Part shown: piece after piece, positions 46,481-59,389 of the stretch | Numbering within the stretch: position 1 is the first letter of the stretch | Layout: each line of letters begins with the position of its first letter | Assembly (NCBI GenBank): GCA_928212115.1 | Contig: CAKMRJ010003334.1 | Coordinates: 3,019,181-3,083,180 of the forward strand | DNA from: Lactuca virosa | Lineage: Eukaryota > Streptophyta > Magnoliopsida > Asterales > Asteraceae | Direction: 5' to 3' | Length of the DNA stretch: 64,000 bases | Made by a program: the position numbers and the translations under genes | The notes under the pieces: generated by a model | The model's database searches: none | The model's input: only the letters and a program-made list of their open reading frames with translations | Told to the model about the DNA's origin: nothing

Positions 46481-49400
46481 TTAATCCTCAAAACGAATCA
46501 TTTTCAAAAATCCCACAAGCACATCGAATCGAGCTTTGTTAAAAGGCTTGGTGAATAGATCCGCCACATTATTCGCAGTGGGAACCTGTTCTAGCCGGAT
46601 GAGCGAGCGCTCATAACAATCTCTGATAAAATGAATTTTGATATCAATGTGCTTGGTTTTGGAATGTTGGACAGGATTTTTAGTAATCTGAATCGCGGCC
46701 TCATTATCACAGTGAATGGGGGTTTCTAGATAATTCAAACCGTAGTCCAACAGCTGATGTTGGATCCAGATAACTTGAGAACAGCAAGCAGGTGCAGCAA
46801 CATATTCCGCTTCTGCTGTTGAGGTGGAGACGGTATGCTGTTTCTTGCACTGCCACGTTACCAGCCTATCTCCAAGGAATTGGCACCCTCCTGAAGTAGA
46901 TTTCCTGTCAAGCTCACAGCCTCCATAATTACTGTCAGCAAAAGCATATAAATCAAATTCAGAATTCTTCGGATACCAAAGACCCAATTTTGGGCTGCCT
47001 TTGATATACCAAAAGATTCTTTTGACAGCAATAAGATGAGAAAGTTTAGGATTAGCCTGATAGCGAGCGCATTGACAAACTGCAAACATGATGTCGGGAC
47101 GGCTTGCAGTAAGATACATCAACGATCCGATCATCGATCTGTAGTGTGTCTGATCTACGGATTCGCCATCAATATCTGGATTCAGCAGGGGTCTTTCATC
47201 CATTGTGTCGATGCAGGTTTGCGTCTCCGTTCAAGAATATGCCACATACTTGCTTGATGTAGCACTTGAATTCTCCGCTTCATTGTCACCATTACTCTTG
47301 TAATTTCTTGTGAATATTGTTGATTCAGACATGAACCCCAGCCAAGAATTTCATTTCACCCAGTGAACTCATCTCAAACCGCTTTTTCATCACGCCTTCA
47401 AACTCTTTGCATAGTTGTGGACTTGTAGACCCGAAGATAATGTCGTCAACGTAGATCTGGACTAGAATCTGATCATTACCAACATGCTTGATGAATAAAG
47501 TTTGATCAATAGTGCTGCGAGAGTATCCATGCTCGAGCAAGTGCTTTGTTAGAGTCGCATACCATGCTCGAGGAGCTTGATGTAACCCATACAACGCCTT
47601 GTCCAACTTATAGACATGATTAGGAAACTTTGAGTTAACGAACCCAAGGGGTTGATCAACGTAGATTTCTTCCTTCACCTTGCCATACAAAAAGGCAGTC
47701 TTGACATCCATTTGGTACACCGTGAATTTCATGTAGGAAGCATATGCAAGGAAGATACGAATAGCCTCCAAGCGAGCCACGGGAGCATAAACCTCAGTAT
47801 AATCAAGACCCTCAACTTGTCGAAACCCGCAAACCACCAACCTTGCTTTATTGCGCACTATTACACCATAATCGTCCTGCTTGTTAAGATAGACCCAACG
47901 CGTGTCAAGAGACCTTTTGCCCTTTGGTAACTCAACCAATTTCCAAACCCCGAGCTTTTCAAACTGATTTAGCTCTTCATGCATCGCATCTACCCAGCTG
48001 GGCTCATTCAAAGCCATCTCAACGTTCTTGGGCTCTATTTGAGATATAAAGCAAGAGTAGAGACATGCATTGACATCTCCACTCTGACTTCTGGTTTTAA
48101 CTCCATCACCCAGCTAACCAATGACGTTATCAATAGGATGATCGCGTTGAATTCTCGAAGGTATGTCTTGGCTGATATCATTGAGTGAAACAGGAAGAGT
48201 GTGAATGTTGAAACCTCCATCATTTGCTGGTTGATCTACATTAGTTGAATCTGCTACAAACTCATTAGCTATTTCTTCAGGAAAGAGTAGTTCCATAAAA
48301 GTTGGAGTGACAGCGGAAGCATCTCTAGACATGAACTATCTTTCAATAGGGGTAAGAGGTGTAGCGTCAGCATCAGAAGTTCCATTTTGAACTTTAGACT
48401 CTGGACTATCAAGTCGATCAGATGACTCCCCCTCAGGTGGAGCAGAGGACTCCCCCTCAGATGGAGCAGAAGACTCCCCCTCAACCGTTGGAGGTCTGTA
48501 AACAACTTCTTCGTCTTCGTCTTCAGAAACAATCTTCGAACCAGAAGAGGATCCATTTGAACCATCTGAAGACACATTTTAAGGATTTGAAAAGCGATGT
48601 GTAATCAAATAACCAGTCAGGACCCACTCGAGCGTCTGTTTCATTCTCCTCCAACCAGCGCACGTCATAGGATTCGACAATCTGCTTAGTCTTCTTGTTG
48701 TAAACCCTATATGCGGTGCGCGCAGCATACCCTACAAAGTAACAATCATCGGCTTTGGCATTGAATTTAGGGTTGGATTCCAAGTGAAGAAGGGTGCAAG
48801 GGCAGCTAAATACACGGAAATGGCTGACTGAAGGCTTGTGTCCATAGAGTATCTCGTACGGTGTCTTCATCTGAGTTTTGTTGATTAGAACACGATTCTG
48901 CACGTAGCAAGCAGTGTTAATCGCCTCGGCCCAAAAGAAAACAGGTAATTTAGAATCACAAAGCATTGTCCTTGCAGTGTCTTTTAAGGTTCTATTTCTC
49001 CGTTCAGCAACACCATTTTGTTGAGGCGTGTGACCAGAGCTGTATTGACGCACGATCCCCTTTTCTGTGCAAAAATGGTCAAGAACCGCATTCTTGAACT
49101 CAGTTCCATTGTCAGTACGAAGCGCCTTCACCTGGTTGTTGGTTTGATTCTCAATCATCACAATGAACTTCTTTATCAGATCAGCAACCCCAGCTTTGTT
49201 GGATAAGAAGAAGACCCACGTAAAACGAGAGAAATCATCGATCACAACTAGACAGTACAAAATTCGGTTGATGCTCAGGACGTTGACCGGACCAAATAAG
49301 TCCATATGCAATAATTGGAGCACCTGACTGATTGAGTTGACTTGCTTTGGCAGGTGTGGTTTTCTATGATGTTTTCCTTGGGCACAGGACACACACTTCT

Positions 49401-49959
49401 CAAATGTAATAAAGTCTCTAACAGGTAAGCCTCGGGCCATCTCATTCTTAGCAAGGCGATTCAGGTTTTTCGCGTTAGCATGACCGAGTCGTCGGTGCCA
49501 CAGCATTGCATTTTGTTCGGACACTTTTGAAAATAGGCAAGTGACTTGTTCAGGTATGTTACTGTTCATGTCAATAATGTAAGCATTCCCATCCTGCTTA
49601 GATTTGAAGAGAATCCACTCTTCCGGGATGACAATGCTTGGCTTGAGAATCATGCATTCTTTATCGGTAAAATGGGTAGAATAGCCTTTGTCGCAAATTT
49701 GGGAAACACTCAACAAGCTATGCTTTAACTCGGGAGCAAAGTTGACATTTTCAAAGCTTAGCACTCCATTTGTAACGGTTCCTCTCTGAGTGATCTTGCC
49801 ACCATCTCCGCCCGCGAAGGAAACATACCCTCCGTTAAAAGATTGAATGTCGCTCAATTGGGAGATGTCTCCTGTCATATGCCGGGAGCAGCCGCTGTCG
49901 ACGTACCAAGGACGGACGACATTCCTCCGCAACTGTCCCTGTAAAATGAGCGGGATCAT
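46481..49959 (-). pseudogene. SIRE-type pol: protease, integrase, RT, RNase H (broken)
   Basis: The frame from 49959 starts with the protease remnant WYVDSGCSRHMTGD, then a GAG-pre-integrase region (MLWHRRLGHANAKNL, CVSCAQGKHHRKP) and the integrase core with MDLFGPVN, RTDNGTEFKN and PQQNGVAERRNRT (D, D, E). It shifts frame near 48580, and stops follow at 48336 and 48114. RT (48017-47325) has MDVKTAFLYG and the YVDDIIFGS catalytic site near 47440. The RT-RNase H linker (47325-47203) is scrambled. RNase H (47203-46481) has STAEAEYVA, HCDNEAAI and KHIDIKIHF. The order protease-integrase-RT-RNase H is diagnostic of Ty1/copia. Confidence 0.93.
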
Positions 49960-52881
49960 TTAGATTTGGGAACCCAGGTCATCACTGTTCTGGGTTTCCT
50001 TTTCGCTTTCTCTGATTTATCCTTTAATGTTTTCAAATTAGGATCCTCATTTCTAATCACTTCAGAGGATGATGATGATGGATTGGAAATTGATTTGGGC
50101 ATCCAATGATATTTAGGTTTTATAACATTCTCAGGTGGTTTTGAAATAGGTTTCTTATTAGTTTGCACTGAGCCTCTGGATGTTCTACTAGAAGTAGTTG
50201 AAGGTCCAGAATTGCTTTTTGACGAAACCGATCTTGGCGGAGCCTTGTTCGGTTTTGGCAAACTATTTGGAGCTTTGTTATTACAAACCCTTTTATTCTT
50301 TTGAAAAACAGCCCTTTTTCTGCTTCAATCATCTTTCCAATCATCATTTCGAGAACGAGTTCTTGAGGATTTTCTAATTAAAGACCTTCCTCGAGATTCG
50401 TTCTCTCCTCTTGGTGACATATAGTTCATAAAGATCCTATTTTGACAATTCCTAGCTATATGACCACCAACACCACAATTAAAACAAATCTGTTTATTAT
50501 TTGAACTTGTACTGCATTTCTCAGATTTATTTTCTTGACAGACACTCTTACTCTTCTCAGAAGAACATGCATGAGAAATAAGTTGTGAGATAAGTGAGGG
50601 TGCCTCAGATGGTGTGACTTGAGGAATTGATGGGTTTTCATGAGAATCACAAGCATCAGAATTACCAAACAGTTCATCAAACATATCAAAGAAATTAAGT
50701 TCAACAGTAGCAGATGTGGAAGCATCACACGAAATATTCTCAGTTTTAACATCAGAAACAAAAACTTTTTCATTTGAAACAAAAATATCAGAATCAGAAA
50801 CAGAAACAGTAACAGATTCTCTAACTTCACGCTTTGCCTGATCTAAGGGTTGATCTGCAGGGGAAGTAGAAATGTTAGTACTTTCAACATTAATAAATCC
50901 TCCTGAAACGAAACCAGATGGCTTGCCATAAACCATAAATGATTCGCTGGCAATCTCATCCTTGGATAGGGGTTGATACTGATATGTATGATTATAAGGA
51001 GGAGGTACACTATCATATCCTAAACCCTTTTGTTGGTTTCGTTTGAACTGCATGCAGTGATCAATCATGTTGGCAACTACCTCGCTTGATCCATCAAATT
51101 TTCTAAAATCAAAATTTGCAGTTTCAAATTGTCTTTTTAATGTATCAAGCTCGGTACTTAACTCATCATTTTGTCTCTTAACATAATCACAAAGCTCACA
51201 TTTTTCACTGTATTCTGTCTGAATTCTTTTAAAATCTTTTATTTTTGTCTCTAACTGGGCCTTAAGGGGGTTTTTGTCCTTTCCTAAGCTGATAGCCCTC
51301 ATATCTAAGGTCCTCTACTTCTCTACGTAATAATTGAATTTCATCATGAAGAAGTTTAACATATTCATTACATGCCTGAGAGCAAGAAGGTAGATTTACC
51401 TCATTCTTCCTGGGCTCAGAAGTAGAAGACACCATCAGAGCAAACTGCAGCTCCATCATTTCTGCTTCAGGATCAGCTGCATCATTCTTCAGAGGAGCAT
51501 CATCAATTTGAGCTAGATGAGCGTTTTCTGGCCCTGAAATATTCAGTGCCTGAATCTGGTCCTCCCAGTCAAAGGACTGAGCGACCATAGCAGTCTCACC
51601 ATTAACCGCAGCACCTGCACGGTTGTTTCCCACTGCAACCATTGTCCTGTTGTTGTTCGTTCTACGATCTGGTTTTGGACACTCACGAGCAAAGTGACCC
51701 GACTCGTGGCAGTTGAAACATCACAGCATGCCCTTGTTGAATCCCACCTTCTTGTCAGCATTCATGCCCCAGTTGTTCTTCCATGTCTTCTTAGCAAACT
51801 GCTTGGCCCTGAAAACAGCCATAGCAATCTGCCATGTAATGTCCATCTCTTCCACGTCTTCTGGATGAATCTGATCCAGGTCAGCAAATGACAACTGAGG
51901 TGGAAGCTCTCCAGCTACAAAAGCATTGTAGCAGTTAACAAGCCCAGTGGCTAGAGCCAGATTTTCATCAGTGTCTTTCGAGTTTGAGGAAGAAGCTACA
52001 ACTGGCACATTTGGAGGAGGAACAACTTGTGGAGTGACGAATGGCTGGCTTTGAGAAGGAGGAATAGATGATGCAGCAGTGAAGGTCTGAATCCGAGGTT
52101 GTTGAGCAGCAAAAGCTTGACCTGAGGAAGACATGATTGATGAGAGAGCATTGTTGGATGAAATTCCAAGATTTGCAGTTGAGTACGAGTTCACATGGTT
52201 AATCTCTCTCTGTTTGTCATCAATATCACAAGCTTTGATGATCGCCATGATTTCAGCAAGAGTCAGGCGATTCAGATCCTTGGTCTTCTTAATTACAGCA
52301 ACATTCATGTCCCATGACCTAGGAAGAGCATTCAGAAGCTTCTTGTTAATTTCTGACTTGGTCAAGAAAATCCCAGATATATTCATGTCAGTGGTGAGAG
52401 TTGTGAACCGCTACAGCTGAGCCTCAAGAGTCTCTCCTGGAATGTAGTTGAACATATTGAACTTTTGTTGCAACATGTCCTGACGACTCTCTTTCGTATC
52501 TTCATTGCCTTCATATACCTCAATTAGGGCTTCCCACAAGTCTTTAGCTGAAGTGTACTCTCGGAAACCTTGAGCAATATCAGGAGATAATGCCATGGTT
52601 AGAGTGGCTAAAGCCCTTTCCTGTTCTTCCACTTTTTCAAACTCTTCATCTGTGTAGTTTTCAACAGCTTTGTCAATCACTTGTCCTCCAACCATCATAG
52701 TGATTCTAACAGGGCCTCTAAGAATGCTTCTCCAGACTTTAAAGTCCTTCATTTTAATGTACTTTTCAATCCTGTATTTCCACTCAGGAAAACCATCTGC
52801 AGACATTAATCTTGGAATACGTGTAGTAGTGCCTATGACAGTATCAAGTTCGTGAAAATGAGTTTGACTTTGAGATTCCAT
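49956..52881 (-). pseudogene. SIRE-type gag, long, with two CCHC knuckles (broken)
   Basis: ATG at 52881 (MESQSQTHFHEL), then the copia Gag core (FPEWKYRIEKYIKMKD, AKDLWEALIEVYEG, LLNALPRSWD), a TAG at 52411, and a TGA (51721-51723) directly before CFNCHESGHFAREC (51679-51720). A shift occurs at a C run near 51260. A coiled-coil-like region (KDFKRIQTEYSEKCELC) and a second knuckle, CFNCGVGGHIARNC (50446-50486), follow, then a TGA at 50325. It ends VMTWVPKSK at 49956, where pol overlaps by 4 bp in another frame. About 970 codons, long for copia Gag but usual for SIRE. Confidence 0.88.
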
Positions 52882-53361
52882 TAGAAATTAACGCGAAATA
52901 AAGTCAGAAAAGAGTTTACGGTTGATGAGATTACGACCGTAAACTGCGTTTACGGTTAATGAGTTTACGACTGTAAACTTGGTTTACGGTTAAAGTGTTT
53001 ACGACCGTAAACTGGGTTTACGGTTGAAGTGTTTACGACCGTAAACTGCGTTTACGGTTTGGATGATTACGGTTTGGACGTTTACGGTTTTAAGTGTTTA
53101 CGGTTATTGAAGCTTAGTTTACGGTTAATGAAGATTCACAGTTTACGATTGTTTAAGGTTCTTGAGTTTACAGCCGTAAACTGAGTTTACGGTCGGCAGT
53201 AAACTCCCAGAAGTTCTTCAAAAACGTGATTTTGGAGTACATTCGATCCCTTTAACCACGAAAACACTAAAACCAATCTCGAACAGTAAAGAATGTCAGT
53301 CTAAACAGCCGAAAACTCGATTGAATGAAGCTTTGACACCGGTTTTTGCTCTGATACCAAT
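52882..53361 (-). other. SIRE-type leader with repeated palindromes and primer site
   Basis: Primer binding site TGGTATCAGAGC at 53358-53347. Between 52910 and 53200 about ten forms of GTTTACGnCCGTAAAC occur, the same motif as in the LTR and before the aORF. No ORF. Confidence 0.85.
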
Positions 53362-53710
53362 TGTAAGGTCCTGAAACGGATCTTTACCAATGATCAAGCA
53401 ACAAACAATCACAATAGAAGTAGAAGAAGAAAAGAAATCAAGCTTGCACACGTTTATAGCATAAAAGCGTCTGGTACAACTCGATAGAATGAACCGTAAA
53501 CACTATGGCATCAACAACCAGACAAAGACCTACAACTCCTCTATATATACATGACTTGGGCCGCAAACTGGGTTTACGGCCGTAAACGTGTTTACGTCCG
53601 TAAACTCCCTCTTGAACCGTAAACTGCTAAACAACACCAAAAATGACTTTAAAGACACAAAAGAACAAATACAATGAAAGCCTAGACCAAACCATTAACT
53701 GGACCCTTCA
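53362..53710 (-). repeat. SIRE-type element 5' LTR
   Basis: 349 bp, followed by TSD TCCCG (53711-53715). Compared with the 3' LTR I count five substitutions and one single-base indel. TATA TATATATA is at 53542-53549; palindromes at 53572-53587 and 53590-53605 (one change in the second). Confidence 0.95.
53542..53605 (-). promoter_or_regulatory. SIRE-type LTR promoter: TATA and palindromes
   Basis: On the minus strand TATATATA is preceded, 23 bp upstream, by GTTTACGGCCGTAAAC and a second near-identical copy 3 bp further. The 3' LTR has the same arrangement with both copies perfect. Confidence 0.65.
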
Positions 53711-53715
53711 TCCCG

Positions 53716-56700
53716 AAATTTATCTTGTGGTTGGGGTATTGTTAAATAGTTGGGGGTATTTTTGTTTCATCTGATCTTCGCGTTCCCAAATAAATTCAGG
53801 CCCTCGTAAAGAGTTCCATTAAAATTTCACTATGGGAATACGACTTTGTTTCAATTGTTTGACGTCTAGATCCATGATTTCGACAGGTTATTCTACAATG
53901 TTGAGTTTGGTATTGACTTGTATCTCATTGATAGGTACAACAATATTGTCATCGGATAGACATCTTTTGAGATTTGATATGTGGAAAACATCGTGTACAT
54001 TGCTTAGCTCTTGAGGCAACTTAAGTTGATATGCGACAGGACCAATTCTTGCTAGAATTTCAAAAGATCCTATATATCGCGGGTTTAGTTTGCCTTGTTT
54101 CCCAAATCAAATCACACCTTTCCAAGGAGAGACCTTCAACATTACTTTATCTCCAACTTGGAATTCCAAAGGCTTACGTCTTACGTCAACATAGCTCTTT
54201 TGACGATCACATGCGGCTTTTAATCGGTCCTTAATTTGCATGATCTTTTCAGTTGTCTCGTGGATTATTTCTGGCCCGGTATGTAAGGTATCACCTGTAT
54301 GTTCTCCGGCCAATTGTGTGTCTCCAACTTCTGCCCAACATATTGGGGAACAAGATTTTCGTCCATAAAGAGCCTCAAACGGTGCGCCCCTAATGCTGGT
54401 GTGATAACTATTGTTGTAAGAAAACTCAATTAACGGTAAATGAGTATCCCATGCATTTCCAAAGTCTATTACACAGGCTCGGAGCATATCTTCTAAAGTT
54501 TGAATGGTCCTTTCACTCTGACCATCAGTTTTTGGGTGATAAGTTGTGCTCATATCTAGACGTGTTCCTAAGGATTTTTGTAGTCATTGCCAAAATCGTG
54601 AAGTGAATCTACTATCTCTGTCAGAAATAATGGAAATCGAAACTCCATGCAATCTGACAATTTCCTTAAGATAATTTCTGGTCAACTTTTCCATCTTGTC
54701 ATTTTCCTTGATTGGTAAGAAATGGGTGGACTTAGTTAATCTATCGACTACTACCCAAATAGTGTCGAAACCACTAGGAGTTTTGGATCATTTTGTGATG
54801 AAGTCCATTGATATTTGCTCTCATTTCCACTCGGGTATTTCCGGTTGTTGAAGTAAACCTGAGGGCTTTTGATGTTCTGCCTTTACTTTAGAACAAGTCA
54901 GGCATTTGCTCACATAAGTGGCAATTTTAGCTTTCATGTTTGGCCACCAATACTAATCTTTTAAATCTAAGTACATTTTGTCAGAGCTTGGATGTACGGA
55001 ATATCTGGACTTGTGAGCTTCTTCTATGACTAAGTTCCTAACTCCACCGAACTTAGGTGTCCAAATTCGGTTCATAAAGTGTCGTGTTCCGGCATCCTTT
55101 TGTATAAATTTCTTTTCCATTCCCCGCAAAGCTTCGTTCTTGATGTTTTCTTCTTTTAGAGCTTCAAATTGAGCTTCTCGAATTTGTGCGGTAAAGTTGG
55201 AATGGATAGTCATGGTTAATGCTCGTACCCAACTGGGTTTAATATATTATTTTCGGCTTAAGGAATCTGCTACCACGTTTGCCTTTCCGAGATGATAATG
55301 AATCTCACATTCGTAATCATTCAACAATTCGACCCATCTTCGTTGTCTCATATTAAGATCTTTTTGGTCAAAGATGTGTTGGAGACTCTTGCGGTCGGTA
55401 AAGATAGTATACTTCGTACCATATAAGTAATGTCTCCAGATTTTTAGTGCAAAAACTACAACTCCCAATTCAAGATCATGGGTAGTGTAATTATTCTCAT
55501 GCACCTTAAGTTGTCGAGATGTGTAAGCGATAACTTTTCCCCTTTGCATCAACACACATCCCAATCCTTGATTTGATGCGTCGCAGTATACGACGAAATC
55601 TTCTGTCCCATCTGGGAGGGATAGGATTGGTGCACTACATAACATTTGTTTTAGTTTATGGAAAGTATCTTCTTGTTTGTCTTCCCAATTGAACTTCATA
55701 TATTTCTGTATTAGTGTTGTAAGAGGCTTGGCTATCTTGGAGAAATTCTTTATAATCTACGGTAGTATCCAGCAAGCCCTAAGAAATGACGTACTTATGT
55801 TGGCGTCTTTGGTGCTTCCTAATTTTTTATTGCTTCAACTTTGGAGGGGCCGACATGAATTCCTTTGTTGCTAACTACATGCCCTAAAAATTGTACTTCT
55901 CTAATCCAAAAGTCACATTTGGAGAATTTGGCATACAACTTTTCTTTTCTTAGTAGTTCCAAGATTATTCTCAGCGTTGACCGTGTTCTTCTTTGGTTTG
56001 TGAATATATCAACATATCATCGATAAATACTATCACAAATTTATCCAAGTACGGTTTGCAAACACGATTCATGAGATCCATAAACACTGTTGTAGCATTG
56101 GTCAATCCAAAAGGCATAGCCAGGAACTTATAATGACCATACCGGGTCCTAAATGCTATTTTTGGAATATCGTATTTTTGTACTATGAGTTGATGGTATC
56201 CTGATCTGAGATCTATCTTTGAGTAGTAGCTAGATCCTTGAAGTTGATAAAATAGATCATCAATTCTTGGAAGCGGGTAACGATTCTTGATCGTTAATTT
56301 GTTCAACTCCCTGTAATCTATACACATTTGAAAGGATCTGTCCTTCTTCTTAACAAACAAAATTAGTGCTCCCCAAGGTGAGAAACTTGGTCTGATAAAG
56401 CCTTTGTCAAGAAGTTCTTGTAGTTGGCTAGATAGTTCTTGTATTTCAGATGGAGCCAACCGATAAGGAGATTTCGCTACTGGTGTTACTCCTGGTATTA
56501 AGTCGATTCAGAATTCGATTTGTCGAACGGGTGGTATTCCAGGCAGATCTTCAGGAAACACATATGGGTAGTTACATACTTGAGGTATGTCGTTGATTTC
56601 TTTTGTTTTGCTTTTCTTATCTACAATGTGAGCCAAGAATGCGCTACATTTAGTCTTGGTGCAAGAAATGACTTTGAGGTTTTTCCCAGACTTATTACCA

Positions 56701-58235
56701 TAGATAATCAGGGCTTCGCCATTAGGTAAGGGTAATCGTATGGATTTTTCATAACATAAGATTTTGGCGTGGTGTAAAGATAACCAATCCATGCCAATTA
56801 TGACATCAAAACTACCAATAGACATTGGCATGAGGTTGACGTGAACAAGGTAGTTATTTAGATTTAATAGACAGTTTTCTAAAATTTCATGTGTTTTCTC
56901 GGTTTGACCATTAGCTATTTCTAATTCATAGATTTCTTTTAATTTGCTAGACTTATGACTTATCAATTTTCTAAATGTTAGGGTTATAAAACTTCGATCA
57001 ACTTTAGAGTCGAAGAGTATAGTAGCATATAAATTATTTATGAGAAACGTACTAGATACCACCGAAGGGTCCTGGATAGCTTCCCTACTTCCAATTATGA
57101 ATGCCCTGCCACAGCCTAAACCTCCCTGGCTCCTTAACTTTTGACATTCCTTCTTGAAGTGTCCAACCTCACCACACCCATAACATGTTCTTCCTCCACC
57201 ATAGCCTGTTCCAGTATTTGTTCCCTGATTTACTGTTGCAGGTGTCGTGCTTCTGCAGTAATTGGTAGTGTGTCCCTTCTTTTTACACTTCATGCAAACA
57301 AAATAGTCACCTGCGTGCTGACGGTTACACTGACTGCACCATGGAAATTTTCCATCATTCTTTCTTGGTTGTATGGGTATTGCTGTCGTGGATGTATAAT
57401 TAGTTGCAACATCTTGTCTCTTATCAGATGATTGTCTGGGATTCTTCCCATTAAATTTGCGTTTGTACGTTCCAGATTTAGGAATTTCAACTTTTGCGAC
57501 CATAAATTTCCCTTGGATCTCTATGTTAGTTAGCTGATGAGCTATTCGTTTTGTACTGTCATATGTTGTAGGCTTTGATGCGATCACCATCCCTTTGATA
57601 TGTGGTGCTAAACCCCAGATATATCGCTCGATTTTCTTGTATTCCTGAGTTACAAGTGCCGAACACATCACCACAAGGTCATTGAATCTATTGGTATAAG
57701 CATTTATCTCTGAACCCTTCATTGTTAGGTTCCACAATTCTTGTTCAAGCTTCTTTATTTCCTCTTTAGGACAATACTCCTCTACTAGCATCATTTTCAA
57801 CTCCTCCCATTTCATAGAATTTGCAGTATTAACTCCTAGCGTATTTACATGGCTGTTCCACCATGTTAGTGTTGCATCAACAAAAGTACATGCTGCAAAT
57901 CGTACTTTACAATCATTTGGACAGAAACTTATTTGAAAGACGAATTCTGCCTTTTCAATCCACGTGGTCAAATTAACAAACCCTTCAGTTTCATGGAAGC
58001 TATTTGGTTTGCAATTCATAAAGTCTTTGTAGGTACACATTCTGGCGGTTCCTACATTGCCTTCGTTTCTAATTCTACTTGTTGTGACATTAACTAGAGC
58101 TGTAGCGATTCTCTAATCTATAATTTCTTCAAGTTCAGTTGAACTTATTGAAGGGTTTATTTCTGGTGGTTGCGATTGTTGTTATTGTTTTGTTTGTTGG
58201 TTAAGGTTTAGCCGAGCACTACTTCTTCTAGGCAT
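53716..58235 (-). pseudogene. gypsy-2 gag-pol, multiply broken
   Basis: ATG at 58235 (MPRRSSARLNL) is followed by two stops before the Gag core from 58040 (CTYKDFMNCKP, TLTWWNSHV). Knuckles CMKCKKKGHTTNYC and CYGCGEVGHFKKEC lie within 57320-57130. Protease reads LFDSKVDRSF, so the active-site Gly is replaced. Gag and protease are in one frame with no intron. A TGA near 56508 separates RT (56459-55971, FIDDMLIYS). RNase H (55699-55247, YCDASN), integrase zinc region (55213-54953) and core (ISDRDSRF, then TDGQSERTIQ at about 54520) follow with further stops. The C-terminal part to about 53730 reads like the chromodomain-type end (ARIGPVAYQLKLP, VHDVFHISNLKRC). Confidence 0.88.
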
Positions 58236-58567
58236 TTTATTTAGTCCCTATTATAAGTAGTAAGAACATTATGAGTTTTCTGAAGCATTTTAATTGGTTA
58301 TTAAAATACGAGTGCTAATGACTTCAATTATTCTTCAAAGTATAAGACATAGTCGATGACACAATTTGTCACATGATTATTGTAATATATATTTCATATT
58401 TATTACCAGTGGTTACATCAGTTTATTATAGGTTTATATGAGAAAAGTTTCTAAAAACATCACAAAATTTGCAAGGTTTACTACGCCCTTGCTATAAACT
58501 TTTCCCCATCACCTTAACTATTTTGATTTTTATCTCCTATATTACACAACCACTAGTTCTACTCTAT
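58236..58567 (-). other. Spacer between accessory ORF and gag of gypsy-2
   Basis: About 330 bp, AT-rich, no ORF or recognised signal. Confidence 0.6.
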
Positions 58568-59389
58568 CTACCAGTATCCCAGGTGATGACCCAGTGCGTC
58601 AGTGACATGAGTCATTTGTTCCTCAAGCACTTGATTCTTGTGCTCCAACTCTCCAGTCCTTTCCTCGTTTCTTGAGGTTTGATTGTAGAGTTCCAGTTGT
58701 GAAATCCTTGAGTCGTGAGTAATCATATCGTTATAAGCGAAATTAATGTGATGATGGACATCCATCACTGCCTCTTGATCTCGGGTCCTCTGTCCTTCCA
58801 GTCTTCGCACCGGTCCTGAGAGACGAGTAGTCTTACCTTTGACAATTTCCATTTTGTTTTCGATTCTCACACTTTTCTCAAACAGCTGAGACAGAGTGCC
58901 AACTTCGAAAGAAGGTGAGGGATGTGGTCGGGATGATTGACCAATCTCATACTTGTTAGCAACTCTTTCTTTTGCTACCCACCTATCAACCGTTTGTGTT
59001 ATCCTTGCAGGTTCATCTTGGACTCTATGGGTATCCGAAGATGTCCCCTTTTGATTCTTCTTAATCCTTATCCATTTTGGTATGGACTTACGAGCTATAC
59101 GTTTCATCTTGGCTCCTCCCGAAAATTGACGATAAAGAGTATTCATTAGTGGTAAGGAAGATGCAACTGATTCTGTCTCTTCCATGGGTTCGCTTTCTTC
59201 TATAGGTTCGCTCTCTTCCATTTCCTTAGATGGTTCGTCGGATGGTAAAGGTGTTCCATCGTCTGAGGGTATTGGGTTGAAATTAGTTGGAATCCCGGGG
59301 TAGTAAGGATCACCTGCCAAAAGAGAGGATGTAATTTCTTATTCTTCATCTGTATCTTCTAGGATTATCCATTTTTGAGAATGAGCCAT
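58568..59389 (-). pseudogene. gypsy-2 ORF upstream of gag, one stop
   Basis: ATG at 59389 (MAHSQKWIILEDTDEE) meets a TAA after 16 codons, then the frame stays open to 58568: GDPYYPGIPTNFNPIP, an acidic stretch with EESEPMEETES, a basic RIARKSIPKWIRIKK and a C-terminal half predicted to be helical (RIENKMEIVKG, ELEHKNQVLEEQM). Similar acidic, PGIP-containing and coiled-coil N-terminal regions precede gag in some Asteraceae gypsy polyproteins. Function unknown; perhaps an extension of Gag. Confidence 0.6.

Larger units (their letters stand above)
41136..53710 (-). mobile_element. SIRE-type Ty1/copia element with accessory ORF, full length
   Basis: LTRs 41136-41485 and 53362-53710 with TG...CA ends, and TSD TCCCG at 41131-41135 and 53711-53715. 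On the minus strand: primer site TGGTATCAGAGC (53358-53347), long gag, protease-integrase-RT-RNase H in copia order, a 2.1-kb non-coding block, an accessory ORF, and the polypurine tract AAGGGGGAGAT next to the 3' LTR. RNase H phrases such as MIGSLMYLTASRPDIMFAV and CARYQANPK are SIRE-like; LTRs of 350 bp are short for SIRE. Every ORF has stops or frameshifts, although the LTRs differ by only five substitutions and one indel. Confidence 0.92.
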
